Shown: one piece after another, positions 6,461 through 15,125 of the stretch | Position numbering within the stretch: position 1 is the stretch's first letter | Layout of the letters: every line of letters starts with the position of its first letter | Assembly (NCBI GenBank): GCA_021323705.1 | Contig: JAJPKL010000035.1 | Span: 1-36,745, forward strand | Length of the DNA stretch: 36,745 nt | Source of the DNA: Nitrososphaerota archaeon | Lineage (GTDB): Archaea; Thermoproteota; Nitrososphaeria; Nitrososphaerales; Nitrosopumilaceae | Direction of reading: 5' to 3' | The notes under the pieces: generated by a model | Told to the model about the DNA's origin: nothing | Databases searched by the model: none | What the model saw: the letters and a program-made list of their open reading frames with translations, nothing else | Translations under genes and position numbers: made by a program

Positions 6461-7309
6461 GTGAAGAAATCAGTCATGATAGTCATTCTATCTATTTCAG
6501 CAATTTTGTTTTGTTCGGGATTTGTATGGTTGAATCTTAAATATGAAGATACGTTTGCTATGACCTCTACTGTTAGTAGCCATCCTTACCTTTCGAATCC
6601 TAACTTCTCGGTTGGAGACCCAATAATGAACATGAGTACATTTCGGTACGGGCACGCATATGCAAAATTTGTATTGTACGAGGATTTTCCTCTAAAGATT
6701 TCAGATAATTTCAATAAAAGTAACATATTAGCAGTTAATCTGCCTGATGAAATTTGGACAAAACTCCTTACTTCCAAAGACGGCAATGAAAAATATATGC
6801 GCTTAATGGGATACGTTAAACCTGGTACTCCCAATCCTATGAGCCAATCGCTCTATATAATCGACAAGTCAGATAACGCGAGGTATGAAACCTCGGTTCC
6901 AATATTAAGAAATCACATAATAAACGAAATCTCTGCCATTAGAGATTCTACTCCAATAAAATTCAAGAATGAACTTTTCATCCACTCCAATTCGACCACA
7001 TTTTGCATTTATGGTGTCGTTTATGACCCAACCAGCGATAAATATGCACAGGGAAAACCCCATCAGACAGATTTAAATGCTGACATTGAACCGATTGGAA
7101 TGTTTGACGGAGGAAAACTAGTCGGATTTCCTTTATGGCTACATGTGAAAACAATCGGGTTGCCAATAACTTTGAAAGAAAATGAGCCAAATTATTATGT
7201 ACTTGGGTTAACGACAAATAATGCACCGATAGGTTCCTATCAAGTGGCTGTACGTGAACTGATAAACAACCGAGTCTTTATTGAGTCAATCACTTTGACT
7301 GTTGTCTAG
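6461..7309 (+). CDS. Membrane-anchored or secreted protein, unknown function
   Basis: The protein starts at GTG 6461 with a short basic N terminus (MKKS) and a hydrophobic segment of about 20 residues (VMIVILSISAILFCSGFVWL), so it is either anchored in the membrane or exported. The extracellular part (~250 residues) shows no domain I can name; it is beta-rich in appearance, with conserved-looking stretches GDPIMNMSTFRYGHAYAKF and NEPNYYVLGLTTNNAPIGSY near the end that resemble an Ig-like ectodomain. It lies between the small secreted protein and the subtilisin, all on the same strand, but spacings over 100 bp suggest separate transcripts. Confidence 0.65.
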   Translation: MKKSVMIVILSISAILFCSGFVWLNLKYEDTFAMTSTVSSHPYLSNPNFSVGDPIMNMSTFRYGHAYAKFVLYEDFPLKISDNFNKSNILAVNLPDEIWTKLLTSKDGNEKYMRLMGYVKPGTPNPMSQSLYIIDKSDNARYETSVPILRNHIINEISAIRDSTPIKFKNELFIHSNSTTFCIYGVVYDPTSDKYAQGKPHQTDLNADIEPIGMFDGGKLVGFPLWLHVKTIGLPITLKENEPNYYVLGLTTNNAPIGSYQVAVRELINNRVFIESITLTVV

Positions 7310-7426
7310 TCCTAATTGATATGCGGAATCTCTACATTTTACTTTCAGCTATAATTTAAGATTAATGTATTATTAAATTTCTAATTGAAAAATTTTAAAA
7401 ATCTATTCTATGAATGAACAACCGTC

Positions 7427-8653
7427 GTGTGGAAAAATACAACAATAACTCTATCCTTTGTATTTCTAATAATACAAAGTAGCATTTTTTTATCAAATGC
7501 AAACGCTACTGAACAAGAAACAAACGGTTCGGCTTATGTAGTTGTACTAAAGGACGATGTAAAAAATGCCACCACTGTATCTCATGAGCTTTCATCAAAA
7601 TACGGGATTTTGATATCTCATGTTTACGAATATGCATTCAAAGGTTTTAGCGCAGAAATACCCCAAGACAAGTTAAATGAACTGGGGAACGATTCATATG
7701 TTGAGAATATGGATCCTGACATAGGAGTGCGAGTTTCGGATATTAATGCCGACGAACAAATTGGTGCAAACAAAGTTTGGGAAAATGGTGATGCTGGTAA
7801 CAATATACCAGTAGCAATTCTTGATACCGGCATTGATATTACTCATCCCGAATTTAATGGCAGGATAATGGCATGTCACAGTGAATTTTTGAAAGCAAAT
7901 AGTTGTGAAGATGATAATGGGCATGGTACGCATGTGGCCGGGATCTTAGGTTCATCGGGAGAGATAGACATCAATTCAAAGGGAGTAGCACCAAGCAGTT
8001 CCTTATATATAGACAAAGTGTTGGATGCAGATGGTTCTGGTTCTATTTCAAAAGTGATTGCAGGAATAGATTGGGCCATTCAAAAACATGTCAAAGTAAT
8101 AAGTATGAGTTTAGGTACATCTCCAATTGATACCACTGAACCAAACTGTGATAATGAATTCCATGGTCTGACCAAAGCGATTAACAGGGCTGTAAAAGAC
8201 GGGATAACTGTAGTAGCTGCTGCAGGAAATGATGGTGGTGCTGGGGTGGACGCACCAGCATGTATGGGTAGTGTGATAGCAGTAGGGGCAACTGATAGTA
8301 TGAATGTGTTAGCAGGGTTCTCAAGTAGAGGAGGACCAATGGCCGATCATGGAGTAGTGGCCCCTGGAATGGGCATTTATTCCACATGGTTAGGCAGCGG
8401 ATATCAAATATTAAGTGGGACATCAATGGCAACGCCACAGGTCTCTGGTACAATATCTTTAATGTTATCTGCCAACCCAAGTTTGACACCTTCAGAAATT
8501 AAGGATATTTTGTTCAATTCAACATGCAATGTTGCTTCAAATTCATCATGCCCCACGGGAAATATTCCAAACCAAGAATATGGCTACGGCCGAGTCGACG
8601 CTTTTGATGCTTATAATAAAGTCCTCGTGTATTCTAATTCATTTGTGCCATAG
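7427..8653 (+). CDS. Subtilisin-like serine protease (S8 family), secreted
   Basis: The order is: signal peptide (residues 1-27, ending NANA), inhibitor I9-type propeptide (about 36-100, YVVVLKDDV ... FKGFSAEIP) and a peptidase S8 domain. The catalytic triad is complete: Asp133 (AILDTGID), His166 (NGHGTHVAG) and Ser333 (SGTSMATP), with the oxyanion Asn268 in AAAGND. Paired cysteines (C150/C160, C241/C279, C364/C373 region) suggest disulphides. At 408 residues it is a compact subtilisin without extra C-terminal domains. The start is GTG 7427; no in-frame ATG lies upstream. It should degrade extracellular protein or process surface proteins; the substrate is not known. Confidence 0.93.
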   Translation: MWKNTTITLSFVFLIIQSSIFLSNANATEQETNGSAYVVVLKDDVKNATTVSHELSSKYGILISHVYEYAFKGFSAEIPQDKLNELGNDSYVENMDPDIGVRVSDINADEQIGANKVWENGDAGNNIPVAILDTGIDITHPEFNGRIMACHSEFLKANSCEDDNGHGTHVAGILGSSGEIDINSKGVAPSSSLYIDKVLDADGSGSISKVIAGIDWAIQKHVKVISMSLGTSPIDTTEPNCDNEFHGLTKAINRAVKDGITVVAAAGNDGGAGVDAPACMGSVIAVGATDSMNVLAGFSSRGGPMADHGVVAPGMGIYSTWLGSGYQILSGTSMATPQVSGTISLMLSANPSLTPSEIKDILFNSTCNVASNSSCPTGNIPNQEYGYGRVDAFDAYNKVLVYSNSFVP

Positions 8654-8712
8654 AATTTTCTTATTCTGCCAATAATATGGTGATACCATACAATTAATTG
8701 AATCCAAGAAGT

Positions 8713-9119
8713 ATAGAATACTGAGTTCGGATTTTCAGGATCCTTTTTTGGCAGAACGTAAATGGTTACCTTTCCGAAGTTTTCTCCTGTTCTTTGTGCG
8801 TCACGCAGTATTCTGCCCAGATTCTTTGTAAAAGTCTGGACTGTCCGTCTGATCCCTTTACCACAGGACCATGCTTGAGAGAAGGGTTAAGGGCTTTGAG
8901 AACTAGGTCAAGGGCTAGATGGAGCATCATCCTAAATTAGTGTTAAAGATCTTCTTCCGTCACGTAAAGACAAAGGACCTAACACTACACAGTGTAAAGC
9001 TCACTTATCAGAAAAGATTCTATCAACGGTTGATGATCTTGGGGTAAAATTACTTTGGAAAGGTAACCATTTACGTTCTGCCAAAAAAGGATCCTGAAAA
9101 TCCGAACTCAGTATTCTAT
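8713..9119. mobile_element. 407-bp segment bounded by perfect 63-bp inverted repeats (MITE-like or inverted duplication)
   Basis: The arm 8713-8775 is the exact reverse complement of 9057-9119 (63 of 63 bases), starting ATAGAATACTGAGTTCGG and ending GGTTACCTTTCC at the inner side. The 281-bp interior has no transposase-sized ORF. No target-site duplication is visible: the outer flanks are AAGAAGT and, inverted, CATGAAG. The last three codons and the TGA stop of the reverse-strand gene at 9108-9800 lie in the right arm. A short interior ORF (8766-8930) ends in the left arm. It could be a non-autonomous element or a recombination-made inverted duplication. Confidence 0.7.
8766..8930 (-). CDS. 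Possible 54-aa protein inside the inverted-repeat segment
   Basis: An ORF runs from ATG 8930 to a TAA that lies in the left inverted-repeat arm. The peptide begins MMLHLALDLVLKALNPSLKH and ends in a charged tail HKEQEKTSER. Its composition is protein-like, but no family is recognised and no ribosome site is clear. It may instead be a remnant of a gene disrupted when the inverted repeats formed. Confidence 0.25.
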   Translation of the reverse strand: MMLHLALDLVLKALNPSLKHGPVVKGSDGQSRLLQRIWAEYCVTHKEQEKTSER

Positions 9120-9800
9120 CTTCATGTTGTCGAAATAAGCCTCTGTATCATCATTTGTCCACAGTCCAAACTGGCCTGTCTGATAGTACTCATTGTTTGC
9201 CTTGATGATCTCAGTGCCATCAAGCCATCCCCCTATGCCTTCCGAAGAGATGGTGGCCTGAAGGGTATGCCATACTCCAGTGCTTACCTGTGCCGCCTTC
9301 TCAGGGTTGCAAACTAAATACTGGATTTCGGACTTGCAAAGCGAGATCCTGCTGTTCTGTGGGTCCAGCATAAGGACAAAGTAGTGGCTAGGGTCTACGA
9401 ACCTGACTATCAGTCCAGCCTGTTCCACCCTGTGACCCGGCAGTATCATCAGCTTCACGCTTATCTTGGCCTCAGATGCGGTAGGAGAGTCTGGCATTAT
9501 TTGAATGTGATATCCCATGCTATTCTCCTTAGGAACTGTAGCCAGAACATTTGGGGCCGAAGGTGCTGAGCTGTATGTCTTGACCTGCCACAGTCTAGGC
9601 GAGGAGTCTGACTGGAATGCAGCAAAATCCTGAGGAAGGGTGTTGTTCTGGTAAGAATCAAAGTTCCACTCCCTTTCATGTGCATAGTTGAAGCTGTTAA
9701 GCGAGTTGTAGAGTGCGATTGTAATACCAATTATAGTAATTACTGCAAAAATTGCATACCTTAGCCTTCTGGTAAAACGAACTGGGTTTTCTTTAGACAT
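9108..9800 (-). CDS. Membrane-anchored concanavalin-like (LamG/DUF1080-type) protein
   Basis: An N-terminal membrane anchor (residues about 13-33, RYAIFAVITIIGITIALYNS) is followed by a beta-sandwich domain of the concanavalin A-like lectin/glucanase type. Typical strands are VEQAGLIVRFVDPSHYFVL, GVWHTLQATISSEGIGGWLDG and the terminal TGQFGLWTNDDTEAYFDNMKI. Such domains bind or act on carbohydrates, but no glycosidase catalytic pair can be identified here, so surface glycan binding is the safest guess. The last codons and stop codon are supplied by the right arm of the 63-bp inverted repeat, so the original C terminus may have been altered. It sits 78 bp downstream of the 9879-10544 gene on the same strand. 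Confidence 0.7.
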   Translation of the reverse strand: MSKENPVRFTRRLRYAIFAVITIIGITIALYNSLNSFNYAHEREWNFDSYQNNTLPQDFAAFQSDSSPRLWQVKTYSSAPSAPNVLATVPKENSMGYHIQIMPDSPTASEAKISVKLMILPGHRVEQAGLIVRFVDPSHYFVLMLDPQNSRISLCKSEIQYLVCNPEKAAQVSTGVWHTLQATISSEGIGGWLDGTEIIKANNEYYQTGQFGLWTNDDTEAYFDNMKIEY

Positions 9801-9878
9801 ACTCCTTTACTATCCTTGACCGCTGTCTCGAATTGCCGCTTTCAAATCTCGATTCAATTCTATTCGTCAAAATCCAAT

Positions 9879-10544
9879 CTAGTATTGCATCGACTGAGCT
9901 ACGGCAGTTAGCTCATCCAACGGAATTTCTCCCATGAGTCGTACTTCCACGCCTTTTGCATCATATTCTACCACAGAAGGCTCCTGTCCAGACCATCCCT
10001 CAGAATTGTACATATGATTGCTTGCCGCCCATCCAGGGTATCCATTGATTAGTATACTATGAGCATCAGGATATCCGTTTATTTTTTCTCCATTAATGTA
10101 ACCAGTCCAATTTCCATAGATTGGATCACTCATCCAGTATGGATTATAATCATATCTTATCTGTATTCCTCCACCATTCAAGTACCCCCTCTCTATTGGC
10201 ATGGCATTTTGATAGGGAGACTTCGAGTAGAAGAGGTAGATATACCTGTGCTGCGGCAAATTTGGACGCATGACAGCTTGTTGTAAGATATAATTGTCTG
10301 GCAATCTGGCTGGAAACTTTATCCTGTAACCAGCAAGTGAAGAGGCATCAGCCGCATTATACACCTTAGTATCATTGCCGAAGATAGTATCGATTGCTCG
10401 TTCTTTTGAATGGGGATTTACAGAAGATTTGATTGATTCTGTATTGGCATTAGCAGCCATCCCCATATGAGATAGGATAGCAACCAGTACTGCAAGGATT
10501 GTAATGCCACTCCCAATTGTTATTGTAATCCGGCGTGAGATCAT
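9879..10544 (-). CDS. Membrane-anchored protein with DUF4367-like ending
   Basis: From ATG 10544 the protein begins MISRRITITIGSGITILAVL, a basic N terminus and a single membrane span, ending near ANA. An ATG at 10586 would add 14 Cys-containing residues before the anchor and is less likely. The exported part ends in YDAKGVEVRLMGEIPLDEL followed by TAVAQSM. That pattern is like the C-terminal ends of DUF4367/anti-sigma-associated extracellular domains, where an estimate of position along a chain ends in 'LPxDELxxIAxSL'. The middle is Tyr/Pro-rich (QHRYIYLFYSKSPYQNAMPI). Function unknown; it may be the first gene of a pair with the LamG-like protein. Confidence 0.65.
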   Translation of the reverse strand: MISRRITITIGSGITILAVLVAILSHMGMAANANTESIKSSVNPHSKERAIDTIFGNDTKVYNAADASSLAGYRIKFPARLPDNYILQQAVMRPNLPQHRYIYLFYSKSPYQNAMPIERGYLNGGGIQIRYDYNPYWMSDPIYGNWTGYINGEKINGYPDAHSILINGYPGWAASNHMYNSEGWSGQEPSVVEYDAKGVEVRLMGEIPLDELTAVAQSMQY

Positions 10545-10586
10545 CGAGGAACAATCTCTCTGACAAGTAATATAGTTTGTGCACAA

Positions 10587-11140
10587 GTTTTATGAATCTA
10601 GGTGATTTGATTACAGGCTGGGCATTGTAAACTCATCTAATTAAAATACGTTGAATGTAACAGTTCTACTCAAACGTTATTTCTTTGAAATGACATTATT
10701 TATCGATTTGAAAATCGAAATGAAACAGATTTGCATTTACAGAATTTGGTGTGAATCCACCGAGTCCCGTTGCGGATTACTGTGCCTGTATCAGAAACAT
10801 GACTGCAGAATATCTGTACTTTGCATCTCTGACCTCAACAGTTTTCTTAATCGTTCTACCCCAGCGAGTAAACGAGTCAAGATTTATACGTTTGTCATCA
10901 AAAGCCAAATACTGTAATTTGTGGACCTTCCTCAGCTCTCGCTTTATTGAGAATTTATTTGAAAAAACATGCGTGGTTGTCTAAGAATAACATTGTGTGG
11001 AAAAGGCCAGTAGCTTTCTGAAGTTAGGCATGAATTATCGGACATTTTACCATCAAAAATCCTGTACTTTATGCCTAGAAAACCCTTCACTTAGGAAATC
11101 TAACATTACATACCATGTTTGATTATCTTTATGCTCATCT
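10587..11140. other. Gene-poor stretch; one palindrome and weak ORFs only
   Basis: No well-supported gene is seen. A 16-bp dyad with arms TCGATTT/AAATCGA (10703-10718) could be an operator. A + strand ORF from GTG 10751 to 10984 (77 aa) has plausible codons (start NPPSPVADYCACIRNMTAEY) and one hydrophobic stretch, but no family and no ribosome site, so I leave it uncalled. The left end must contain the promoter of the reverse gene starting at 10544. Confidence 0.4.
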
Positions 11141-11602
11141 TCATACATGATAAAGCTTTTTTCGCAGTACGACAAGGGACCAGATTGCAACACTTGCTAT
11201 GGCAGCTGCAGGTATTATTGGCCACAACGGACTATTCCAAATCCACATTTGAAGACTCGGCCGCATGACATCAGGAGGTACCTTTGCAAAAGGAATCCAA
11301 AACGACCTATTTAGTACAAAGAAGAAGACGTACAAACCTGTAAGAGCCAATACAGGTATTACGGTCCTCTTGGGAGAGTGGAATGCAAAGATGCCAACTA
11401 TAGTTGCAATACCCAAACTTGCTGCCATGCCAAAGACAGGCTCAAGAAAACTTGTGAGATCGTGACAATAATCAGTATGAAACGTACTGTATTCTCTCTG
11501 TGGTTCAAGACATGAAATAAAAAAGTACGACTGGATGAAGACAAGATCAATCAAACAGAAACAGGATATTCCAATGATTATGAATTTGTGTAAAGTATTC
11601 AC
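11141..11602 (-). CDS. Four-helix integral membrane protein, unknown function
   Basis: The 153-residue protein has about four hydrophobic helices: FIIIGISCFCLIDLVFIQSY, VFGMAASLGIATIVGIFAF, TVIPVLALTGLYVFFFVLN and PIIPAAAIASVAIWSLVVL. A loop with Cys and His (CLEPQREYSTFHTDYCHDL) lies between the first two helices, probably outside the cell. I recognise no family. It ends in a basic RKKLYHV tail. It stands alone between two gene-poor stretches. Confidence 0.65.
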   Translation of the reverse strand: MNTLHKFIIIGISCFCLIDLVFIQSYFFISCLEPQREYSTFHTDYCHDLTSFLEPVFGMAASLGIATIVGIFAFHSPKRTVIPVLALTGLYVFFFVLNRSFWIPFAKVPPDVMRPSLQMWIWNSPLWPIIPAAAIASVAIWSLVVLRKKLYHV

Positions 11603-12478
11603 TTTTTACCATTCCTGACGGGCTAGACTTTTAATATATTTGAGACTACTTTTACATGAAAAAAGGCATATTTCTATCATTTGTTCTTCATCTCTCATAT
11701 CTGGTAAAATCACTTGACCTCTTGTGACATGCAATAAAACTCTTCTCATTTAATTTTTAATAAAAAATCATCACTCATAATGTCGAATCTTGTCGCAATT
11801 ACAACTACTCATGATTTCGACTTGTCACGTTAAAGCAGAAATCCTTCACTCGACTCTGCAAGTGGGACTCAAACGCTCGTTTTGAAAAAGAAACGTGTAG
11901 ATTTTGTCTCCCATAAAAAAAATAACTACCACAAAATATTTTACGATCAAAGCATAATCTACTCTTAATGCAAAGAGCCGCTGAGAGAAAGGCGGTTTTG
12001 AACTCCGCAGTTGGCGGTAACCATTAGACCCTCCTTTACTGTGGTTTCAAATCCACCTTTTGTACAATAACCATTATATCGTTGATAAGAGAAGGTTAAT
12101 CCATTCAGACAACAATAAGACTGAGTTCAAAAAGGTCGCAGTTCCTTCAATCAGATTATTGTTTCATGCAGTATTTCCATTCGTCATGCAGCGCAGAAAT
12201 CCCACACTCTACTCGACAATCTGAGTTCAAACATTATTTTCGCACAGAATCAAATGTACGGATGAAAAAGAGTGAAACATGAACCACAGTCTAAAAAATT
12301 TGGGAGGGGGTTTTTGACGCTACCCCGTAGCTTCTGCCGTCACTTTTCAAATGTATCAGAACCGACAGTCCCTTCGGATTCCTGTGGACCCATTTGACAA
12401 TTAAACTGGTTTCTTTGTTTGTCTAGGCATAAACTAAATTACAAAAATACACATTTTTCCAAAAGGGCAATTTGGAAA
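11603..12478. other. 876-bp gene-poor stretch with a diverged 40-bp direct repeat
   Basis: No ORF is convincing on either strand. A 40-bp sequence beginning GCAGAAATCC and ending TCAAAC occurs at 11835-11874 and 12193-12232 with 29 of 40 positions identical and no gaps. Two small GC hairpins (CCGC...GCGG) lie near 11983-12020. G/C-richer islands inside AT-rich flanks suggest structured RNA or remnants of a mobile element, but nothing can be named. The part next to 12479 lies behind the stop of the gene at 12479-13399. Confidence 0.35.
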
Positions 12479-13399
12479 TTATGATAACTGTTTCTTTAAA
12501 TCAAATCTTGTAATGGCAATAATTGCAGACATTATGATAGCTACAATTAACAACGGTATTGGAAATTCCGGAACTGATTCCAGATTTACCTTGTATCCTG
12601 ATACAAAGTTGGGAAATATGCCCATGTACACGTCTGATATCATAATATTTGGGTCAGATTTGTTTTTGAGATCTGAGATGTACTTTGACATGAAACTGCC
12701 AATCCTGTCATTGGACCCATGTCCGTCATCATGATGCGTAACGAACTGGCCAAACATCTGAAGTGCTTCATCTGCCAGTTCCTTCGAATTTTCATACGCA
12801 TATTCATTAACAATCTTTGGTGTTTCAGTTGATGTTATTATATTGGTGTTCTTCATATTACTCATATTCATTGAAGAAATGTTGCTCAGCTCCGATGATG
12901 CTATTGAATCACCATATCTTTCAAGAGATTCTTTAAGAACAATAGCTATTGCAGTGGCCTGAATGGTAGAATTATTCAAGGGTATGGGATCTACTCTTAC
13001 TACCCCAGCTTGTTCCATATAACCTGCAATACTAAAGAAACCTGAATATGCCTTGTCGCCATTACCCGCTCTAGCCTCTGAAACAGTATCATTAATGGTA
13101 GACGAGATCAAGTTTGCAAGTTGTGGATTGCGTTCATTCAATTCTTTTGTGTCGTTCAAAGTCCAGTATCTATTCAACAAGTTTTCATAGTAATCAATGG
13201 CTTCTTTGTTGCCAGCATGAGTTGCAATCAAGTTGGTCTCAATTTTTACTTCGGTTATTTTTGCAATAAAAGCTGAGCTTTCGTAATCATTGAAACTGTG
13301 GGCATAAGCAGGATGAACAAGAATTGAACAAGTAACAAACATTGATGATAAAAAGACAAAAACGGTCTTTTTGAACATAACAATCCCTTTTTTGCTCAC
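12479..13399 (-). CDS. Secreted protein with PEF-CTERM-like C-terminal sorting signal
   Basis: The protein has a signal peptide (MFKKTVFVFLSSMFVTCSIL, cleavage probably after AYA) and a largely helical exported region rich in Asn/Ser/Glu. Its end follows the order motif - hydrophobic helix - basic residues: VPEFP at about residue 275, a 20-residue hydrophobic span, then RFDLKK. This is the PEF-CTERM arrangement recognised by archaeosortases, which cleave such tails and attach the protein to the surface. The GTG at 13399 is one possible start; ATG 13378 begins directly at the signal peptide and is equally likely. A His/Asp cluster (VTHHDDGHGSNDR) in the exported region could bind metal. Function unknown. 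Confidence 0.7.
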   Translation of the reverse strand: MSKKGIVMFKKTVFVFLSSMFVTCSILVHPAYAHSFNDYESSAFIAKITEVKIETNLIATHAGNKEAIDYYENLLNRYWTLNDTKELNERNPQLANLISSTINDTVSEARAGNGDKAYSGFFSIAGYMEQAGVVRVDPIPLNNSTIQATAIAIVLKESLERYGDSIASSELSNISSMNMSNMKNTNIITSTETPKIVNEYAYENSKELADEALQMFGQFVTHHDDGHGSNDRIGSFMSKYISDLKNKSDPNIMISDVYMGIFPNFVSGYKVNLESVPEFPIPLLIVAIIMSAIIAITRFDLKKQLS

Positions 13400-13535
13400 T
13401 TTAAAAGTCTTCCAATAAAAATACCAAGTAGATTACGGAAAAAATATAGCCTAACTTACATTTTTACAGAAAAATGTATCGGTACTATTGTAAACAAGTC
13501 TTAAATTCTAGAGTACCGTACATTGAAAAGATAAA

Positions 13536-15125
13536 ATGTCACAATATGAAAAAACCCCGCTTAAAGGAAGCGAACGCTCACTGTTACATGATTCAAGTCC
13601 CATTGGTCCACCCGATCCAAATGAACGCATTCAGGTAACAGTACTTATCCGCAGACCCTTATCAAATGAGGTATCAAGCAAGCTAGAACAAAACGCTTCC
13701 CGCTTGCCAAAAAATCGACAACACGTCACACGAGAAGAATTTCATTCTAGATTTGGAGCGTCTCAAGATGATGTTTCTAAGATAGAGTCGTTTGTCAAAA
13801 ACCATGGCCTTGAGGTAGTAAAGGCAGACTTCTCTCAATGCAAGGTAATACTTTCAGGAACGATTTCAGATTTCTCCAAAGCATTCAATGTTCAAATGAC
13901 AATGTACGCCCATCCTTCCGGAACATATCGAGGCAGAACAGGTCCAATACATGTACCAAAAGAGATCTCACAAATAGTACAAGGAGTCTTTGGATTGGAT
14001 AACCGACCGCAGGCCAAGCCTCACTTTCGTCTTCTCAAAGAATCTGGAACATTGAAAGCAAACATTTCTCGTATATCTTATGTTCCAACTACCCTTGCAA
14101 ATCTATACGACTTTCCGCAGGGCCTTGACGGTACTGGCCAGTCAATTGCTATAATAGAGCTGGGCGGAGGATACAAGATGCCTGATCTGAAATCATATTT
14201 CTCAAAACTTGGTCTACCAATGCCAAATGTTTTAGAAGTTTCAGTTGATGGTGCAACAAACAGTCCAACTGGCAGCGCTAACGGACCTGATGGTGAAGTT
14301 ATGTTGGACATTGAAGTGGCAGGATCTATTGCACCAAAGTCTACCATAGTGGTATATTTTGGTACAAACACAGACATTGGATTTCTTGATGCAATAGATG
14401 CAGCCATACATGATACAGTAAACAAGCCGTCTGTTATCTCGATAAGCTGGGGAGGAACCGAGTCTAACTGGACAAAACAGTCTCTTAATGCATTCAACCA
14501 GGCATTTCAAAATGCATCCGCTCTTGGAGTCACAGTATGTGTTGCAGCAGGAGATGACGGCTCATCTGATGGCATAAGCGATGGCCGTGCCCATGTAGAC
14601 TTTCCCGCGTCAAGTCCGTATGTACTTGCTTGTGGAGGGACTCGTGTAAACTCCTCAAAAAATAAAATTACGGGTGAGGTTGTCTGGAACGATCTTCCAT
14701 TTGGTGGTGCAACCGGAGGGGGGATAAGTGACGCATTTGATCTTCCAAGATGGCAGAGTGGTGCCAATGTTCCACCATCAGTAAACTCAGGCGGGCGGGT
14801 TGGCAGAGGAATTCCTGATGTTGCAGGAGATGCGGATCCTGTAACAGGCTATGATGTCCTAGTGGATGGAAAAAATACAGTCATTGGTGGAACAAGTGCC
14901 GTTGCACCCCTTTATGCAGGACTTGTGGCAATCATAAACCAAGGATTAGGGTACTCAGTGGGATATCTCAACCCATTGCTTTACACAAAAATTTCTAATT
15001 CTATATTTGTGGATATAACAAACGGAAATAACGGCGCATACAAGGCAGGAGTTGGCTGGGATGCATGTACTGGACTTGGAAGGATAGATGGAGCAAAATT
15101 CTTCAATGCATTGAAAACAAACTGA
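13536..15125 (+). CDS. Kumamolisin-type sedolisin (S53 serine-carboxyl peptidase)
   Basis: The N-terminal ~175 residues are a pro-kumamolisin activation domain (VTREEFHSRFGAS, IPHVPKEIS-type region). The peptidase domain follows. All catalytic residues are visible: Glu254 and Asp258 (DGEVMLDIE), oxyanion Asp340 (VAAGDDGSSDG) and Ser454 (GGTSAVAP). Their spacings (4, 82, 114) equal those of kumamolisin E78/D82/D164/S278. The calcium site near the end (FVDITNGNNG, AGVGWDACTGLG) is also present. There is no obvious signal peptide, as in kumamolisin itself, so the export route is unclear. S53 enzymes work at acid pH, and the presence of one hints at an acidic niche or acidic compartment. A TATA-like CTTAAATT lies about 33 bp before the ATG, giving a very short leader. 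Confidence 0.95.
   Translation: MSQYEKTPLKGSERSLLHDSSPIGPPDPNERIQVTVLIRRPLSNEVSSKLEQNASRLPKNRQHVTREEFHSRFGASQDDVSKIESFVKNHGLEVVKADFSQCKVILSGTISDFSKAFNVQMTMYAHPSGTYRGRTGPIHVPKEISQIVQGVFGLDNRPQAKPHFRLLKESGTLKANISRISYVPTTLANLYDFPQGLDGTGQSIAIIELGGGYKMPDLKSYFSKLGLPMPNVLEVSVDGATNSPTGSANGPDGEVMLDIEVAGSIAPKSTIVVYFGTNTDIGFLDAIDAAIHDTVNKPSVISISWGGTESNWTKQSLNAFNQAFQNASALGVTVCVAAGDDGSSDGISDGRAHVDFPASSPYVLACGGTRVNSSKNKITGEVVWNDLPFGGATGGGISDAFDLPRWQSGANVPPSVNSGGRVGRGIPDVAGDADPVTGYDVLVDGKNTVIGGTSAVAPLYAGLVAIINQGLGYSVGYLNPLLYTKISNSIFVDITNGNNGAYKAGVGWDACTGLGRIDGAKFFNALKTN

Noticed and set aside
8713-9119. Classic insertion sequence with transposase
   Set aside because: The interior of 281 bp is too short for a transposase and has no recognisable catalytic motif.
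10651-10917. 88-residue + strand frame in the gene-poor stretch
   Set aside because: Unusual composition with many Cys and Ile, no ribosome site, no family, and it competes with another frame at 10751-10984.
11975-12060. Possible tRNA on either strand (GGTTTCAAATCC-like T arm and a CCGC/GCGG stem)
   Set aside because: The apparent T loop has 8 nt, no matching acceptor stem closes it and no 7-nt anticodon loop is in the right place.
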